Assembly (NCBI RefSeq): GCF_032062135.1
Contig: NC_092862.1
Coordinates: 92,517,540 to 92,581,539 of the forward strand
Direction: 5' to 3'
DNA: 64,000 nt
Source: Pyxicephalus adspersus
Taxonomy: Eukaryota > Chordata > Amphibia > Anura > Pyxicephalidae
Shown: positions 1 to 9,947 of the stretch, in pieces
Layout: each line of letters opens with the position of its first letter
Numbering within the stretch: the stretch's first letter is position 1
Program-made: the position numbers and the translations under genes
Notes under the pieces: generated by a model
Told to the model about the DNA's origin: nothing
Databases searched by the model: none
The model's input: the letters and a program-made list of their open reading frames with translations, nothing else

Positions 1-6
1 AATATA

Positions 7-719
7 GGTTATCTTACAATGAAAGGATGATTCCCTATGGCTGCATTTATGACTTGAGCACAGCCGTGGGACTCCTGACAGTGTGGGATCCCCAGACACT
101 AGAGGGCAACTGATGTCTCCCCATTCACTTCTAGTGCTTTGTGATTGGCTGCAAAAAGGGAAATCCTGATGACGCTTGAGCCGTCATCAAGGTTTTCGTT
201 TTCTCAGCCATTCAGCATTAGACTTGAATGGGGAGACTTGTCCTCATTTACCTCTGATGACGCTTGAGCGGTCATCATAATTACCCTTTCCTCGGCCAGT
301 CACGGAGCGGAACTATGCTATGCTATGCTGTCAGCTCTGCTCTCCTGGTTTCTCCCGCAGCCCTGGCGGCACTACTGCATGTGTTCTTGGATACAGAAGC
401 TGTCAGCACTGCGGAGCTCTGCTGATAGGTCCTTTTCATGATGGGCTGAGGAAACAGAAATTCTGATGAGGCTTGAGCGGTCATCAGGGTTTCCCTTTTC
501 TTAGCCAATCGGCACTAGACTTGACAGGGGGAAATTTCAAGCATCATCACAGTTTCCCTTTCCTCAGCCAATCAAGGAGCACTAGAGGTGAATGGGAAAA
601 CTTGTCCGCATTTGCCCTCTAGTGCCCGGTGATCCCACACTGTCAGGAGTCCCACTACTGTGCTCATGTCATGAATGCAGCCGTGGGAATCATCCTTAAA
701 ATAACCTAATAGATAACCT
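7..719. repeat. Foldback (long inverted-repeat) element
   Basis: The first ~130 bases and the last ~120 bases of this interval are inverted copies of each other. Shared landmarks in opposite orientation include 'ggatgattccc', 'ctgcattYatgac', 'gggactcctgacagtgtggg' and 'cactagagggcaa'. The outer ends read 'aggttatct' (7-15) and 'agataacct' (711-719). Between the arms a unit with 'gatgacgcttgagc..gtcatca' followed by 'ctcagccaatc' recurs in variant form near 169, 257, 464 and 540. No transposase is visible, so this is a non-autonomous foldback element. The left edge lies at the window start, so the true end could be further left. Its superfamily is not recognised. Confidence 0.75.
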
Positions 720-754
720 GTAAAAAAAAAAGTTTGTTACACAAAACACTCACA

Positions 755-1149
755 TTACCCTCCGTGGTGGTATTCCTGGGTGGGGCTCGGGGTGGATTTT
801 CTATGCAAAAAGCTATAACTCCGCGCCACACTCGGGGTGGAATTTCCAGCAAGGTTAAAACTCCTACCCTGTTCCCAGTTCTAGCGGCGTCCTCCATCTG
901 TGCAAGCTGGCGATGCCCGGCCAGCATCAGCGTCCCCAGCATGTGAACGTTGGGTTGCGAGGCTAGGTGCAGCAGATCCCGGCAGGTCATCTGCTCGCGA
1001 GTGTGTGCCTGGAGGGCGGGACCGTGCAGGCAGGCAGGCAGGTAGGCAGGACTGGGCGGGAAGTTTAAAATTAAGAGGAATAAAATTAAGAGAGCACTGC
1101 TTTTACATTTAAAAATCCTCCTTAAATATACCCCCAGGGGGGTTATTAA
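755..1149. mobile_element. Probable TTAA-type DNA transposon remnant (non-autonomous)
   Basis: The left end reads 'ttaccctccgtggtggtat' and the right end 'cccccaggggggttattaa', which are imperfect inverted repeats ending in TTAC and TTAA. The body contains 'ggctcggggtgga' and 'cgatgccc', motifs that recur in the element at 3567-3863, so the two look related. It is CpG- and GC-rich compared with its surroundings and includes a short CAGG array near 1027-1045. TTAA duplications fit piggyBac or Kolobok. No coding remnant is seen, and the two overlapping reading frames here look accidental. Confidence 0.5.
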
Positions 1150-1282
1150 ATTACTTTAACATTAAAGCCTCGTTTTTGTACCCCTGTACTCATTCCTTGA
1201 AAGAGTAAAAGTAAAACTATTATAAACGCTGTAAAATGTAAATTGTGATAAAACGCCTGTAAAAGTGCAAAAAAAAAAAACC

Positions 1283-1349
1283 ATGTATATATGTATGTAT
1301 GTGTATGTATGTATGTATGTATGTATGTATATATATATATATAGATATA
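1283..1349. repeat. (TATG)n / (TA)n microsatellite
   Basis: Runs of TATG and GTATG repeats pass into TATATA. This simple repeat lies in a GOLGA4 intron. The tyrosine-rich reading frames on the opposite strand are translations of it. Confidence 0.9.
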
Positions 1350-1948
1350 ACCCATTCAAAAGTAGTATGGGAGTTTATAGGAATTTAAAAAAACAACCAG
1401 TAAGTGTAGACTAAGGCTAACGAGTATTGATGTTTAAAATAAACTTTTCGTTTTCCAAAAATTGAGATTGTCTACTTTTGTATATGGTTTTTGATCTAAA
1501 TTATTTAAATAAACATGTTAAAAATGTAGAAATGAACTATGTAATAATGTAAAATTGCAATTTTTAATTTTTCTTACAATACCAGAGCCCCTAAATGAGT
1601 TTACTGCCTAAAATTTTAGTGGCTTTTTAGAGACTTTCAAAATTACCTAAAAGACTCTGGTGGACATTGAAAGCCTTGTGTTGGAAGTTTTTTTTCTTTT
1701 CACAGAATTGACCCATGCTGATCACTTCCACTAACTTCCACTAAGCTCTTTGTGTTGAAAAGTTCAGTTAAAATGCAGATATTGCAGATTTTAGGAACAG
1801 GATCATTGTTACAACACCTGATCTTTGGAGATACCATTTTTAAATTCACATTTGTTATAGCCAGATCAAAATCTAGCTCTGTGTCACTGAGACACAGCTG
1901 AGTTTATGGATACAGATAACTCTAGTCTTTGTGGTTTTTGTAAAGTTA

Positions 1949-2366
1949 GGTTCACACGTGCAATAATTGTCGTTAGAAAACGAATGACTAACGACAGATC
2001 AACGATTATGCACGATTATTTTGAATGATCGTATTGTGCACAATTCTGTACATGCTGTAACGATACGATCGTTCAAATATAATTCACCAATAATGTACAC
2101 ATTAGATACAATCGTTTGAACGATGCAGGAAGTGACATGTAAAGGAGAAAGTGTACTGCAGAACCATCCACGATCAGTGAACGACTGTACACACAATAGA
2201 TTGTGAAAAATCCTTGCCCAATCAGATCCATCGGGACGGTCGTTCGTTTCCAGTGACAATCCACATTCATCGGCGTCGTTGTGCACTTTTTTTGTTAACG
2301 ATTATCGGACGAATGGTCGTTAGTCGTTCGTTTCCAACGATAATTATTACTTCTGTGTACGCAGCC
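1949..2366. mobile_element. Harbinger-like MITE
   Basis: The ends read 'ggttcacacgtgcaataatt' and, inverted, 'ggctgcgtacac..aataatt'. They are flanked by TTA (1946-1948) and TAA (2367-2369), the three-base target preference of PIF/Harbinger elements. The body is rich in 'aacgat/atcgtt' words. The same type of end ('gcgtacacacg') occurs in the copies at 50886 and 58600. No transposase is present. Confidence 0.65.
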
Positions 2367-2706
2367 TAAGCAATGGTGCCAATACCTACTATCTAGCAGT
2401 AGTATATGTTGTCCCTCTCCATTAATTATTTATGCAGCACATTTGTTGTGTTTTTACATATCTTGGCCAAAAGCTTTTAGCTCTGTATTGCTCGTCTCCC
2501 TGTACTTTAGTATATGCTGTCACCACTGACTGTGCCACACGAAGCACATTGTGTATTAAAGGGAACAGTGTTTGATAGCCTGCTTTGTTCTGTCTGAGCA
2601 AGACAGTATTTGTAGTCTGCACAGTTTTCTATAAAAAAAAGACAAGGAGACAAGAGTGTAGCATCTCTTTAAAATGTTTATATTTGCTAACAAATGCTGA
2701 TTTATT

Positions 2707-2710
<4 letters not shown>

Positions 2711-2752
<42 letters not shown>
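2711..2752. repeat. (AT)n microsatellite
   Basis: About 21 uninterrupted AT dinucleotides lie 50 bases upstream of a GOLGA4 exon. Confidence 0.95.
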
Positions 2753-2756
<4 letters not shown>

Positions 2757-2802
2757 TGCAAATAACCTTTACTGAATAATCTATACAAAACATATCTTCT
2801 AG

Positions 2803-2910
2803 GCGAGAGAAGAAGAAATGACAGGAAAAGTAACAGAACTACAGGAAAAGCTGGAGCAATTGCAGGAAGAGTTAACAAAAAGGCAGGAGGAAGTGGCTCA
2901 GGAGTCAGAG
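2803..2910 (+). CDS. GOLGA4: GOLGA4 (golgin-245/p230) internal exon, coiled-coil segment
   Basis: This 108-base exon (36 codons, phase 0 at both ends) encodes a segment that begins AREEEMTGKVTELQEKLEQL and continues with an EEL..KRQEEV stretch. It is charged, rich in Glu, Gln, Lys and Leu, and has heptad spacing typical of a golgin coiled coil. The acceptor is 'tatcttctag' and the donor 'GAGgtaacc'. GOLGA4 is a very long rod-like tether on the cytoplasmic face of the trans-Golgi, and this is close to the C-terminal end of the rod. The name rests on the downstream GRIP exons, which are diagnostic; this exon alone would only say 'coiled coil'. Exons further upstream lie outside the window, and 1-2802 is intron filled with repeats. 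Confidence 0.82.
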
Positions 2911-3361
2911 GTAACCAGCAATACTTGTTTAAAGTTCTTTACAATATATGGACAAGTGAGTTAGAGGTTTTACAGATTAAGATAAAAAAAACTAGTCTTT
3001 ATGTTAGCTAACAATAACCCTTTAGTTAAATTACTGAAAGAATGCTAATAGCTGAATAGGATTTCAAGGATCCTAAAATGATTGTAAAAGAAATGTTTAC
3101 ATGAGCAAATTGCATAGGTAGGTTGGTTTAGTGAATATATATATGATTCTGTTATATGGTACAAGAAGCTTAGGCATGGTTTTTGCTTTTTTTGATATTC
3201 GGGTGTACTGGTAGTTTCGTACTTGTAGTGTTGTCCTATAGTTTTAATTTTATTTCAGTTTCAAAAGCAAAATCTATACACAAATGGTAAAATATTTTAA
3301 ACCTATGGTATTATATATAAAATGTGGTGTTAATACATTTTTTTTCTTAATATTATTTTAG

Positions 3362-3385
3362 AAACCTCATTTCGAGGAGCTTCAG
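3362..3385 (+). CDS. GOLGA4: GOLGA4 24-base microexon
   Basis: A 24-base exon encodes KPHFEELQ, with acceptor 'attattttag' and donor 'CAGgtaatt'. It is phase 0 at both ends, so skipping it would remove eight residues without changing frame. The residues fit the reading of the flanking exons: the next begins AQLAKKATLL, giving EELQAQLAKK, which keeps the coiled-coil register. Both splice sites are acceptable and the frame is open across the junctions. I infer that it is a genuine constitutive or cassette exon. Transcript data would be needed to tell which. Confidence 0.72.
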
Positions 3386-3566
3386 GTAATTTTCATATAA
3401 CAAGACATTTTCTGTTTTTTATTTTTTCTATGACACCTTTCTCTTGTGAATCCCACAGTAGTGACAACAATGCCATTCATACTTGTACATGAATGTTGCA
3501 ATGCAAGTGGTGTAACCCAAAATATTACAAAGCATTTGAAAAATGTTTTCAGTAAAAAGAAATTAA

Positions 3567-3863
3567 CCTCTCTGGCCGTAATCCCGAGTGTGGCTCGGGG
3601 TTAATTTTCAGTACCAAAAGCGGTAACCTCGAGCAAAACTTGGGGTGCAATTGTAAGGGAGTTTTAAAGCTTACTTGGTCCCAACGAGCCTGCAGGGTCC
3701 TCCGGCGATGCCCACCTGGTATCTGTGTCCCCTGTCGATGCCCGCGGGCATTGGACAAGTGATGGTGGGACCTGGTGGGAAATTTTCAATAATAAGTATT
3801 TTTAAATGTCAAATGTACCGTTTTGATATTTAAAAATACTGATCTAATCAGACCACCAGGGAT
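3567..3863. mobile_element. TTAA-flanked non-autonomous DNA transposon
   Basis: TTAA at 3563-3566 and 3864-3867 flank inverted ends 'cctctctggccg' and (inverted) 'catccctggtgg'. The interior has 'gtgtggctcgggg' and 'gataccaggtgggcatcgcc'-type sequence like the element at 755-1149, and a short internal inverted repeat around 'tatttttaaatgtcaaat'. A TTAA duplication indicates piggyBac or Kolobok; which one is not decided here. It lies in a GOLGA4 intron. Confidence 0.65.
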
Positions 3864-4294
3864 GTTAAGTAAAAAGGAACTGTGGTGTTGGCTTGCCATG
3901 GCCTGGCTTGTATTTTTTGTTTTAACCCTTTTTACTGATCTTTACTGATATCTAAATTAGATAACTTAGACCAATAAAAAATGTAATCCAATACAGTAAG
4001 CTGGCAACAGGGTCCTTGGGGATAGTAGGGCAGGGAAAACCAATAAAGGAAAAAATAGTAGAATATGTATTTTGTATAGAATATAAATGCCGTATTAAAG
4101 GCAGTGAGAAAAAAAAAGGTAAAAGGTGCACTTTGATAATCTAGGGATTTAAAGCAGATGGAACGATCTATTATGTGCACTATATACAAAAAACAATTTA
4201 GTATGGAAACCCGCCTGATTTGTTTAAACTACAGTTGAATTAAGTAGGGCTTCTACTACATAGTATTGAGAAATCCAGAAAATATTGTATAGAG

Positions 4295-4459
4295 CAGTGG
4301 CCCCCAACCTTTTCGTGCTCGCGGACCACTGAATCTACAGTGTCCTGTGTAACTTAAAGGTGAAGAAAATTCTGCGATCCCTATGAGAGAAGGGGTCCTC
4401 GGCTCTGGCCGACGGGTCACCACTGGTCTCTGTCCTGGACCAGGCGTTCTGGACCCCTG
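4295..4459. mobile_element. Short hAT MITE with an exact 8-bp target duplication
   Basis: The element starts 'cagtggcccccaacctttt' and ends 'tggacccctg', the CAG..CTG terminal pattern of hAT transposons. It is bounded by an exact 8-base duplication, 'gtatagag', at 4287-4294 and 4460-4467. The interior words 'gctcgcggaccact' and 'ggtcaccactggtct' are typical of this widespread hAT MITE. It is non-coding and sits in a GOLGA4 intron. Confidence 0.88.
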
Positions 4460-4977
4460 GTATAGAGATTGAGCAATTTTACTACATGGCCAATTTATTG
4501 GTAGTGGTATCCAGAACTGTTAAAATTTCAGTATGATTGTGCCATCTTACACATCTTATCTTGTACAAGTTTCTTTAGATTTTTAGATACTTACGTAGTG
4601 TCAAGTCCAGCTCTGACAATCCCTTCAATGTTTATGCAGTTTGAAATGTCTTTGCACTACATAGCTTATTACATTTGATTGTGATTGTTCCATTATATTG
4701 TTATATACATGGCCTTACTTAAAGTGCATTAGTGTCCAGACTATGGACATTCAAGTATTTAGCCTTCAATCTCACACAAGTTACAGTAAAAGATCAGGAT
4801 AAGCCACAGCCACTTGCATGTGTTTCTATTGTTTTGGTCATTGTTATTGTTTTTGTTATAACTAAATGACTACTCTAAATTCTTAAACCAGTAGTTTAGG
4901 ACCTCTGCAGTGTTGTGTAACGTAAGCTAGAAGTTATTTTTTTTCTTCTAATAATGCTTTTTTTCCCACATTTTTAG

Positions 4978-5046
4978 GCTCAGCTGGCAAAGAAAGCCAC
5001 GCTGCTTAATGAAGCAAAACTGAGCATGCAAGAGCTAAAAGAAAAG
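4978..5046 (+). CDS. GOLGA4: GOLGA4 internal exon, last coiled-coil segment
   Basis: This 69-base exon (23 codons, phase 0 at both ends) encodes AQLAKKATLLNEAKLSMQEL followed by KEK. It aligns by eye with the segment just upstream of the GRIP region in mammalian golgin-245, which has a similar AQLA-K-TL pattern. The acceptor 'cacatttttag' is strong. The donor 'AAGgtgtgg' departs from the GTAAGT consensus at +3 to +5, so it is comparatively weak. It joins in frame to the next exon (NIVLEDQIKKY), continuing the coiled coil toward the flexible linker before GRIP. Confidence 0.85.
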
Positions 5047-5311
5047 GTGTGGTTTAGTTTTACTGTACAAAATTATTTTGAAGAAATACTTTCAACTAAG
5101 CTACATTGATTTCTTTTATTCAGGACTGATACCCTTAACTGTTATTGGTAGTAGAATTTGCTTAGTTACATATATATATTTGGATTCAAACCGGAAATAC
5201 CTCAAGATTTATTTAACATTTTGTCCTATTTATTTAGTCTTAATAATATTAATATTAATAATAATAATAATATTATCAACAATAATAATTAACTATTTCT
5301 TTTCTGTGCAG

Positions 5312-5387
5312 AATATTGTTTTGGAAGACCAAATAAAGAAGTACTCACGTGGTGTTTTTGTTACTCCTCTTGGTACTCCTTACAAAG
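5312..5387 (+). CDS. GOLGA4: GOLGA4 internal exon, linker before the GRIP domain
   Basis: This 76-base exon (phase 0 in, phase 1 out) encodes NIVLEDQIKKYSRGVFVTPL and then GTPYK. The GTPYK motif just before GRIP, preceded by a short Leu-Glu-Asp coiled segment, is characteristic of golgin-245. The acceptor is 'ctgtgcag' and the donor 'AAAGgtaaaa', followed by an A-run. The upstream intron is only 265 bases and contains a (TAA)n stretch. A 146-residue reading frame starting upstream at 5078 runs through this exon in the coding frame, but it is intronic read-through and not an alternative protein. Confidence 0.92.
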
Positions 5388-6061
5388 GTAAAAAAAAAAA
5401 AAAAGTACAGTCCATTGTAATCTCTATGTTTATTGCAGGGAACATCTTACAGGGTGTTCTTACAAATACCCTTAAAAGGAGACAGAAAATGGAATCTTTC
5501 ACTACCTTAGAAAGGTAAGTTGCCAGCAGATTTGTCACATTCACCATACATTCCAATGGGTCTGAGTGATGTCTGCATTACCCATTGAATATGATTCCAT
5601 CTAATGGCTTGTACATCACTGCTATGTCCTGTTGGCTGGCAGATGGAACCACGGCGGGCAGCATGAAAAGTCCAATGCACTTGCAACATGTGAAATATCT
5701 GCTGGCAGCTTTGCTATCTAAGGAGGCCAAGTTCGACTTAAGGTCTAAATGTTTTAGGCTTGGACACATGGATGCTACAATTGTCTTACAATTACAATGC
5801 AATTTGAAAACATTCTCTTTGAAAATCATACTAGGCTTTCTTATTTGTCTAGTACAATTTTATAAATGCTTCTGCTATTGCACTTGTTAAAATGTAAATA
5901 AACCAGAACAACATTTCATAAAGTTTTGATTGTTGTCATAAAAATACTTTTAAAGAAATATACTGTGTTTTGCAATTCTAATCAATAGTTGCATACAAGA
6001 CAGCTGGAAACGTGGGAGCCAGTAAGAAATGCCTTTTGTCCCCCCCTTCCCTATTAAACTT

Positions 6062-6640
6062 TTATACCCATTATATCATGCTACCCTGTCACACATAACT
6101 ATCCCCTTACTCTCAATGAACCCCAGTTTCTCTGTAAGAAAAGCAAAATGTGACTGCAAGTGCAGGACTCTTGTGGCTAATTCCTAACAAATTGTTACAA
6201 AAAAAAACTATACCTGTTATACTGTGCTACCCTGTCACACATAGCTGGCCACTTACCTTCTTTGAACCCCATTTTCTCTTTAACAGTAGAGGAAGGGAAA
6301 TGTGGGATAAGTGGGAGACTCTTGTGGCTACCCCCCCCCCCCCCCCCCCCACTAAGATTTTATCACTCCCACCATACTATGGTGCCCTGTCACATAAAAA
6401 ATGTCTGGTTATGTTCTTTGAATTCTAATTTCTTCTGAAAGGCGAGCTGTAGATATAATAAAATGTACAAGAGAGGGACTCTTGTGACTAACTCCCCCTG
6501 ACATTTTATTGCTGCTGTGCCATCACCAAATATGAAAAACTATACCGTGCTACCGTGTCACACATAGCTGGCCACTTACCTTCTCTAAACCCTAATTTCT
6601 CAGGAACGAGGAGATATAGGGTCCTGAAGATGTATTAGTA
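6062..6640. repeat. Four-copy tandem repeat, period about 146-167 bp
   Basis: A diverged unit is repeated four times head to tail. The anchor word 'ctaccctgtcacacata' or a variant falls near 6081, 6227, 6383 and 6550. Each copy then has 'ctggccacttacctt', 'gaacccYaattttctc' and a purine stretch followed by 'gggactcttgtggcta'. The last copy is cut short. One copy carries a run of about 20 C (6331-6350). It is a local intronic minisatellite in GOLGA4 with no coding capacity. Confidence 0.75.
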
Positions 6641-7299
6641 AGAACATGTCCATTTTGACTATCTGACACATGAATTGCATTTCTCTGGAAGTATTTATTG
6701 CAGAGATTCCTAATTTGTAACTTCTTTTATTTGGTGCATGTATGTTACGGTAACAAGAAACATTTCAGTTTAATTTTAAATTGAAACTATTCTAGTTTTA
6801 AACATTTATCTTTAATGTTTGTTTGCATTGTGGCCTGTAAGTTTTATCCCCCAGATAAAAAAGGTTGGGCACCACTGCGTAACCAGAGTAACGATGCAGC
6901 TCCCAGCAGAAAGAATAAAGTGACTGAGCTTTTTCATCACAGAACAAAGTGTGTTACTAGGAGGATCGCCATGTGAACGTAAAGGAAGAAAACCCTTGCA
7001 ACCAACACATCAAAAAAAAAAAAAACTGTTAGGTTATATCTTATATTTTTCCTCCTGGGTTTAGATGGACATTGTGTTTTTTGCTTACCTTGTAGCATAA
7101 TTATTGTAAATTCCATAGAGGGAAAACTCTCCTGTCTGTTTGCACTTTATTTGTGGGTAATAAAAAATCAATTTCTGTGCAGGTTCTATATGATAGCTGT
7201 TATATTTTTATTTAGATTAAAAAAAAAAATTTTTTTAAATGAAATATGAATTTGCCAAACTTGGTATTGTGGTTTTTAATGCTCCTTGTATTTTTTCAG

Positions 7300-7403
7300 A
7301 TGAAAATCATCGACATACCGACATCAATGTTTTTGGGGAGCCTACTGAATTTGAGTATTTGAGAAAAGTAATGTTTGAGTACATGATGGGGCGGGAAACA
7401 AAG
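7300..7403 (+). CDS. GOLGA4: GOLGA4 exon encoding the first half of the GRIP domain
   Basis: This 104-base exon (phase 1 in, phase 0 out) encodes DENHRHTDINVFGEPTEFEY and then LRKVMFEYMMGRETK. GEPTEFEYLRKVxFEYMMGRETK is the signature of the golgin-245 GRIP domain. The Tyr in FEYLRKV corresponds to the invariant aromatic residue that contacts the small GTPase ARL1, by which GRIP golgins are recruited to trans-Golgi membranes. The acceptor is 'ttttttcag' and the donor 'AAGgtaaga', both strong. No substitution is seen at key positions, so the domain looks functional. The identification is firm: other GRIP proteins (GOLGA1, GCC1, GCC2) lack this FGEPTEFEYL sequence. Confidence 0.97.
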
Positions 7404-7494
7404 GTAAGAAACTTGAGTCCCCCTTTAAGTAAGCTTTATATTGGAATATGTATTTAGTTTAATTATATGGGAAATGTTTAGAATTTTCAGTATT

Positions 7495-7495
<1 letters not shown>

Positions 7496-7527
<32 letters not shown>

Positions 7528-9124
7528 CAGCATTTATATAGCGCCAACATATTACGCAGCGCTGTACATTAAATAGGGGTTGCAAATGACAGACTAAAAC
7601 AGACAGTGATACAGGAGGAGAGGACCCTGCCCCATAGAGCTTACAATCTATTAGGTGGGGAAATTTACACACAATAGGAGGGGGATATGTAGTGGTGGGA
7701 AGTAGTGATGATTTCAAAAGACAGAAGAAGATGGGTAGGCAAGTTTGAATAAATGGGTTTTGAGTGCCCTTTTAAATGAGCAGAAAGTAGGAGCAAGCCG
7801 AATAGGATGAGGAAGACCATTCCAGTTGGGGCAACTCTAGAGAAGTCTTGTATCCATGCATGTGATGAGGTTATGAGTGAGGAAGTCATTAATAGGTCAT
7901 TGGAGGAGCGGAGAGAGCGGTTAGGGGAGTACTTTTTTACCAGGTCAGAAATGTAAGTGGGACAATAACTGTGTAGGGATTTGAAGTCAAAACACAGGAG
8001 CTTGAATTTGATTCTAAGGTGAAATGGAAGCCAGTGTAGAGATCTGCAAAGAGATGCAGCGGAAGAGGAGCGGTGGGAAGGATGAATGAGTCTTGGTGCA
8101 GCATTCATAATAGATTGTAAAGGAGAGAGTCGGGTTAGTGGAATACCAGAGAGGAGGATGTTACAGTAGTCCAGACGAGAGATAAGAGCATGTACAAGGA
8201 GTTTGGTGGTCTCAGGGGACAGGTAGGGGCGGATTTTGGAGATTTTGCATAGATGAAAGTGACAGGACCTGGAAATGTTCTAAATATGGGGGCTAAATGA
8301 GAGTAAAAGGTGACACCAAGACAACGTGCCTGAGGGGAGGGCTGAATAACAGTGTTGTTAACAGTTAGATATATGTCGGGGAGATTTGGAGTTTGAGGGG
8401 GGGATGATGATGAGTTCTGTTTTATCCAGGTTGAGTTTCAAAAATCGCTCAGACATCCATGATGAAGCATGAGACCTTATCCAGGTCTGAGGGATACAAG
8501 TCAGGAGTGGACAGATAGATTTGAGTGTCATCAGCATACAGATGGTATTGTAAGCCAAAGAAGGATATGAGACTACTGAGAGAGGAGGTGTACAGAGAAA
8601 AGAGGTCTGGTCCAAGGACTGACCCTTGGGGAACACCAACAGGGAGGAGAGTGGGTGAGGAGGAGTTACCATTGAAAGAAACTTGAAAGGAGCGGTCAGA
8701 CAGATAGGAAGCAAACCAAGAGAGAGCAGTGTCACTGATACCAATGGAGCGCATGTTTTGTATTAAAGGCAGAGGCAGAGGAAAGATCAAGGAGAAGGAG
8801 GAGGGAAAAATTGCCTTGAGACTTAGCTCTGATGAGGTCATTGGCCACTTTAGTAAGGGCTGTTTCAGTGGAATGGGCAGCTCTAAAGCCAGACCGGAGG
8901 GGGTCAAGGAGAGAGTTGTTGCTCAGGTAATCAGTGAGACTTTTGTAGACAAGGCGTTCAAGAAGTTTAGAGACATATGGGAGAAGGGAAATAGGGGGGT
9001 AGGGAGAGGGATCCAGTGAGGGTTTCTTAAGGATGGGCAGAATTATGGCATGTTTAAAAGCTGAGGGGTATTTACCAGTAGAAAGGGAGAGGTTGAATAG
9101 TTCTGTTAGGGCAGGGGCCAACTG
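7496..9124 (-). mobile_element. 5'-truncated L2/CR1-group LINE, reverse transcriptase remnant
   Basis: Read on the minus strand, this is the C-terminal part of a non-LTR retrotransposon polyprotein broken into several frames. Around 9121-8732 it encodes the start of the reverse transcriptase, with '[19 protein letters not shown]', '[14 protein letters not shown]' and 'LLLDLSSA' (the motif carrying the first catalytic Asp). Around 8907-8449 it has '[10 protein letters not shown]' and an intact '[10 protein letters not shown]' catalytic box. Around 8108-7900 the C-terminal 'SLHWLPFHLRIKFKLL' block follows. The 3' tail is (TTA)n, seen as AAT repeats at 7496-7525, preceded by a conserved block read on the + strand as 'gcgccaacatattacgcagc'. 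The 5' end is truncated inside the RT region, as is usual for LINE insertions. It lies antisense in a GOLGA4 intron and cannot be active. Confidence 0.88.
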
Positions 9125-9860
9125 TAAGGTACAACTGTTTTTTTAAGTAGCTACACAGTATTCAACCATTGCTGGAAAAATGGGAAACTTAAAAAAAAAA
9201 AAAAAAGACCTTTTTACTGTCATCTTTTAGATGTTTACTTTTGCATGCTTCTTAAAATGGTATATATCCATATGTACCTAAAGTACAGTAGCAGCAAATA
9301 TACATAGAGTTGAATTATTTATTAACAGTTGCTATATGAGGGAATGTTTTCTTTGTAGACAGAAGAATGATTTGTGACATCAGTACATTGCAAACCTGAA
9401 AAATAAAAATCATGAAATATTCTGTCTTGCTTGGCAGCAAAGGTTAGGACAACTGAAGTGACAGTTTGAAGTTTTAGTAAGTGCTTATCTTGCCATCCTA
9501 ATAATAATATTAGAAAAAGGAAATTAGTCTTCGGTATGATGCCTGCACTAATCATCTGCATAGGTCTACAAGCAAGAAATTGCAATTCCATTTGCAAGAA
9601 ATCTTGAGCTGGCTTCAACAAAGTGTAAAAGGGACACCTTGCAGGTCTACTGGCATTGTAATGCAATCTGAAAACTTAGATTTTTTTCCCTTCCAATTAA
9701 ATTTTGGGTGGAATGTAGGGGCTTGTTAAAAAAAAAAAAATGTGTATGTGTGCGTTATAAAAGAATGCAAGAGTTTTCGCAATATTCTTCTTGGGAAAGT
9801 TGCTCTTTTATTGATTTGGTATGTCTACCATTGCATTACACTATCATTTGTTTTAACTAG

Positions 9861-9947
9861 ACAATGGCAAAAGTAATCACAACCGTGTTAAAGTTTCCAG
9901 CTGACCAAGCCCAGAAAATACTTGAGAGAGAAGATGCACGACCTGTG
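9861..9947 (+). CDS. GOLGA4: GOLGA4 exon encoding the second half of the GRIP domain
   Basis: This 87-base exon (29 codons, phase 0 at both ends) encodes TMAKVITTVLKFPADQAQKI and then LEREDARPV. It directly continues GRETK from the exon at 7300-7403, giving the unbroken GRIP core MMGRETKTMAKVITTVLKF. It differs only slightly from the mammalian sequence as I remember it (ADQAQ against DDQTQ, and RPV at the end). The acceptor is 'ttttaactag' and the donor 'GTGgtaagc'. After this exon the transcript can join either of two terminal coding exons, at 14132 or 16481, both in frame. Confidence 0.96.

Noticed and set aside
734..1112. Overlapping frames on both strands that look protein-like because of higher GC
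   Set aside because: They lie within a non-autonomous TTAA-flanked element and resemble no known protein.
1146..1359. Tyr/Ile/His-rich minus-strand frames
   Set aside because: They are translations of the TATG/TA microsatellite.
5078..5518. 146-residue open reading frame on the + strand
   Set aside because: It is intronic read-through around the real GOLGA4 exon 5312-5387; only those 76 bases match the golgin, and they are bounded by good splice sites.
7300..9947. Another GRIP-domain golgin (GOLGA1, GCC1 or GCC2)
   Set aside because: The GEPTEFEYLRK sequence and both C-terminal tails (FTSPRSGIF, SWLRSSS) are specific to GOLGA4.
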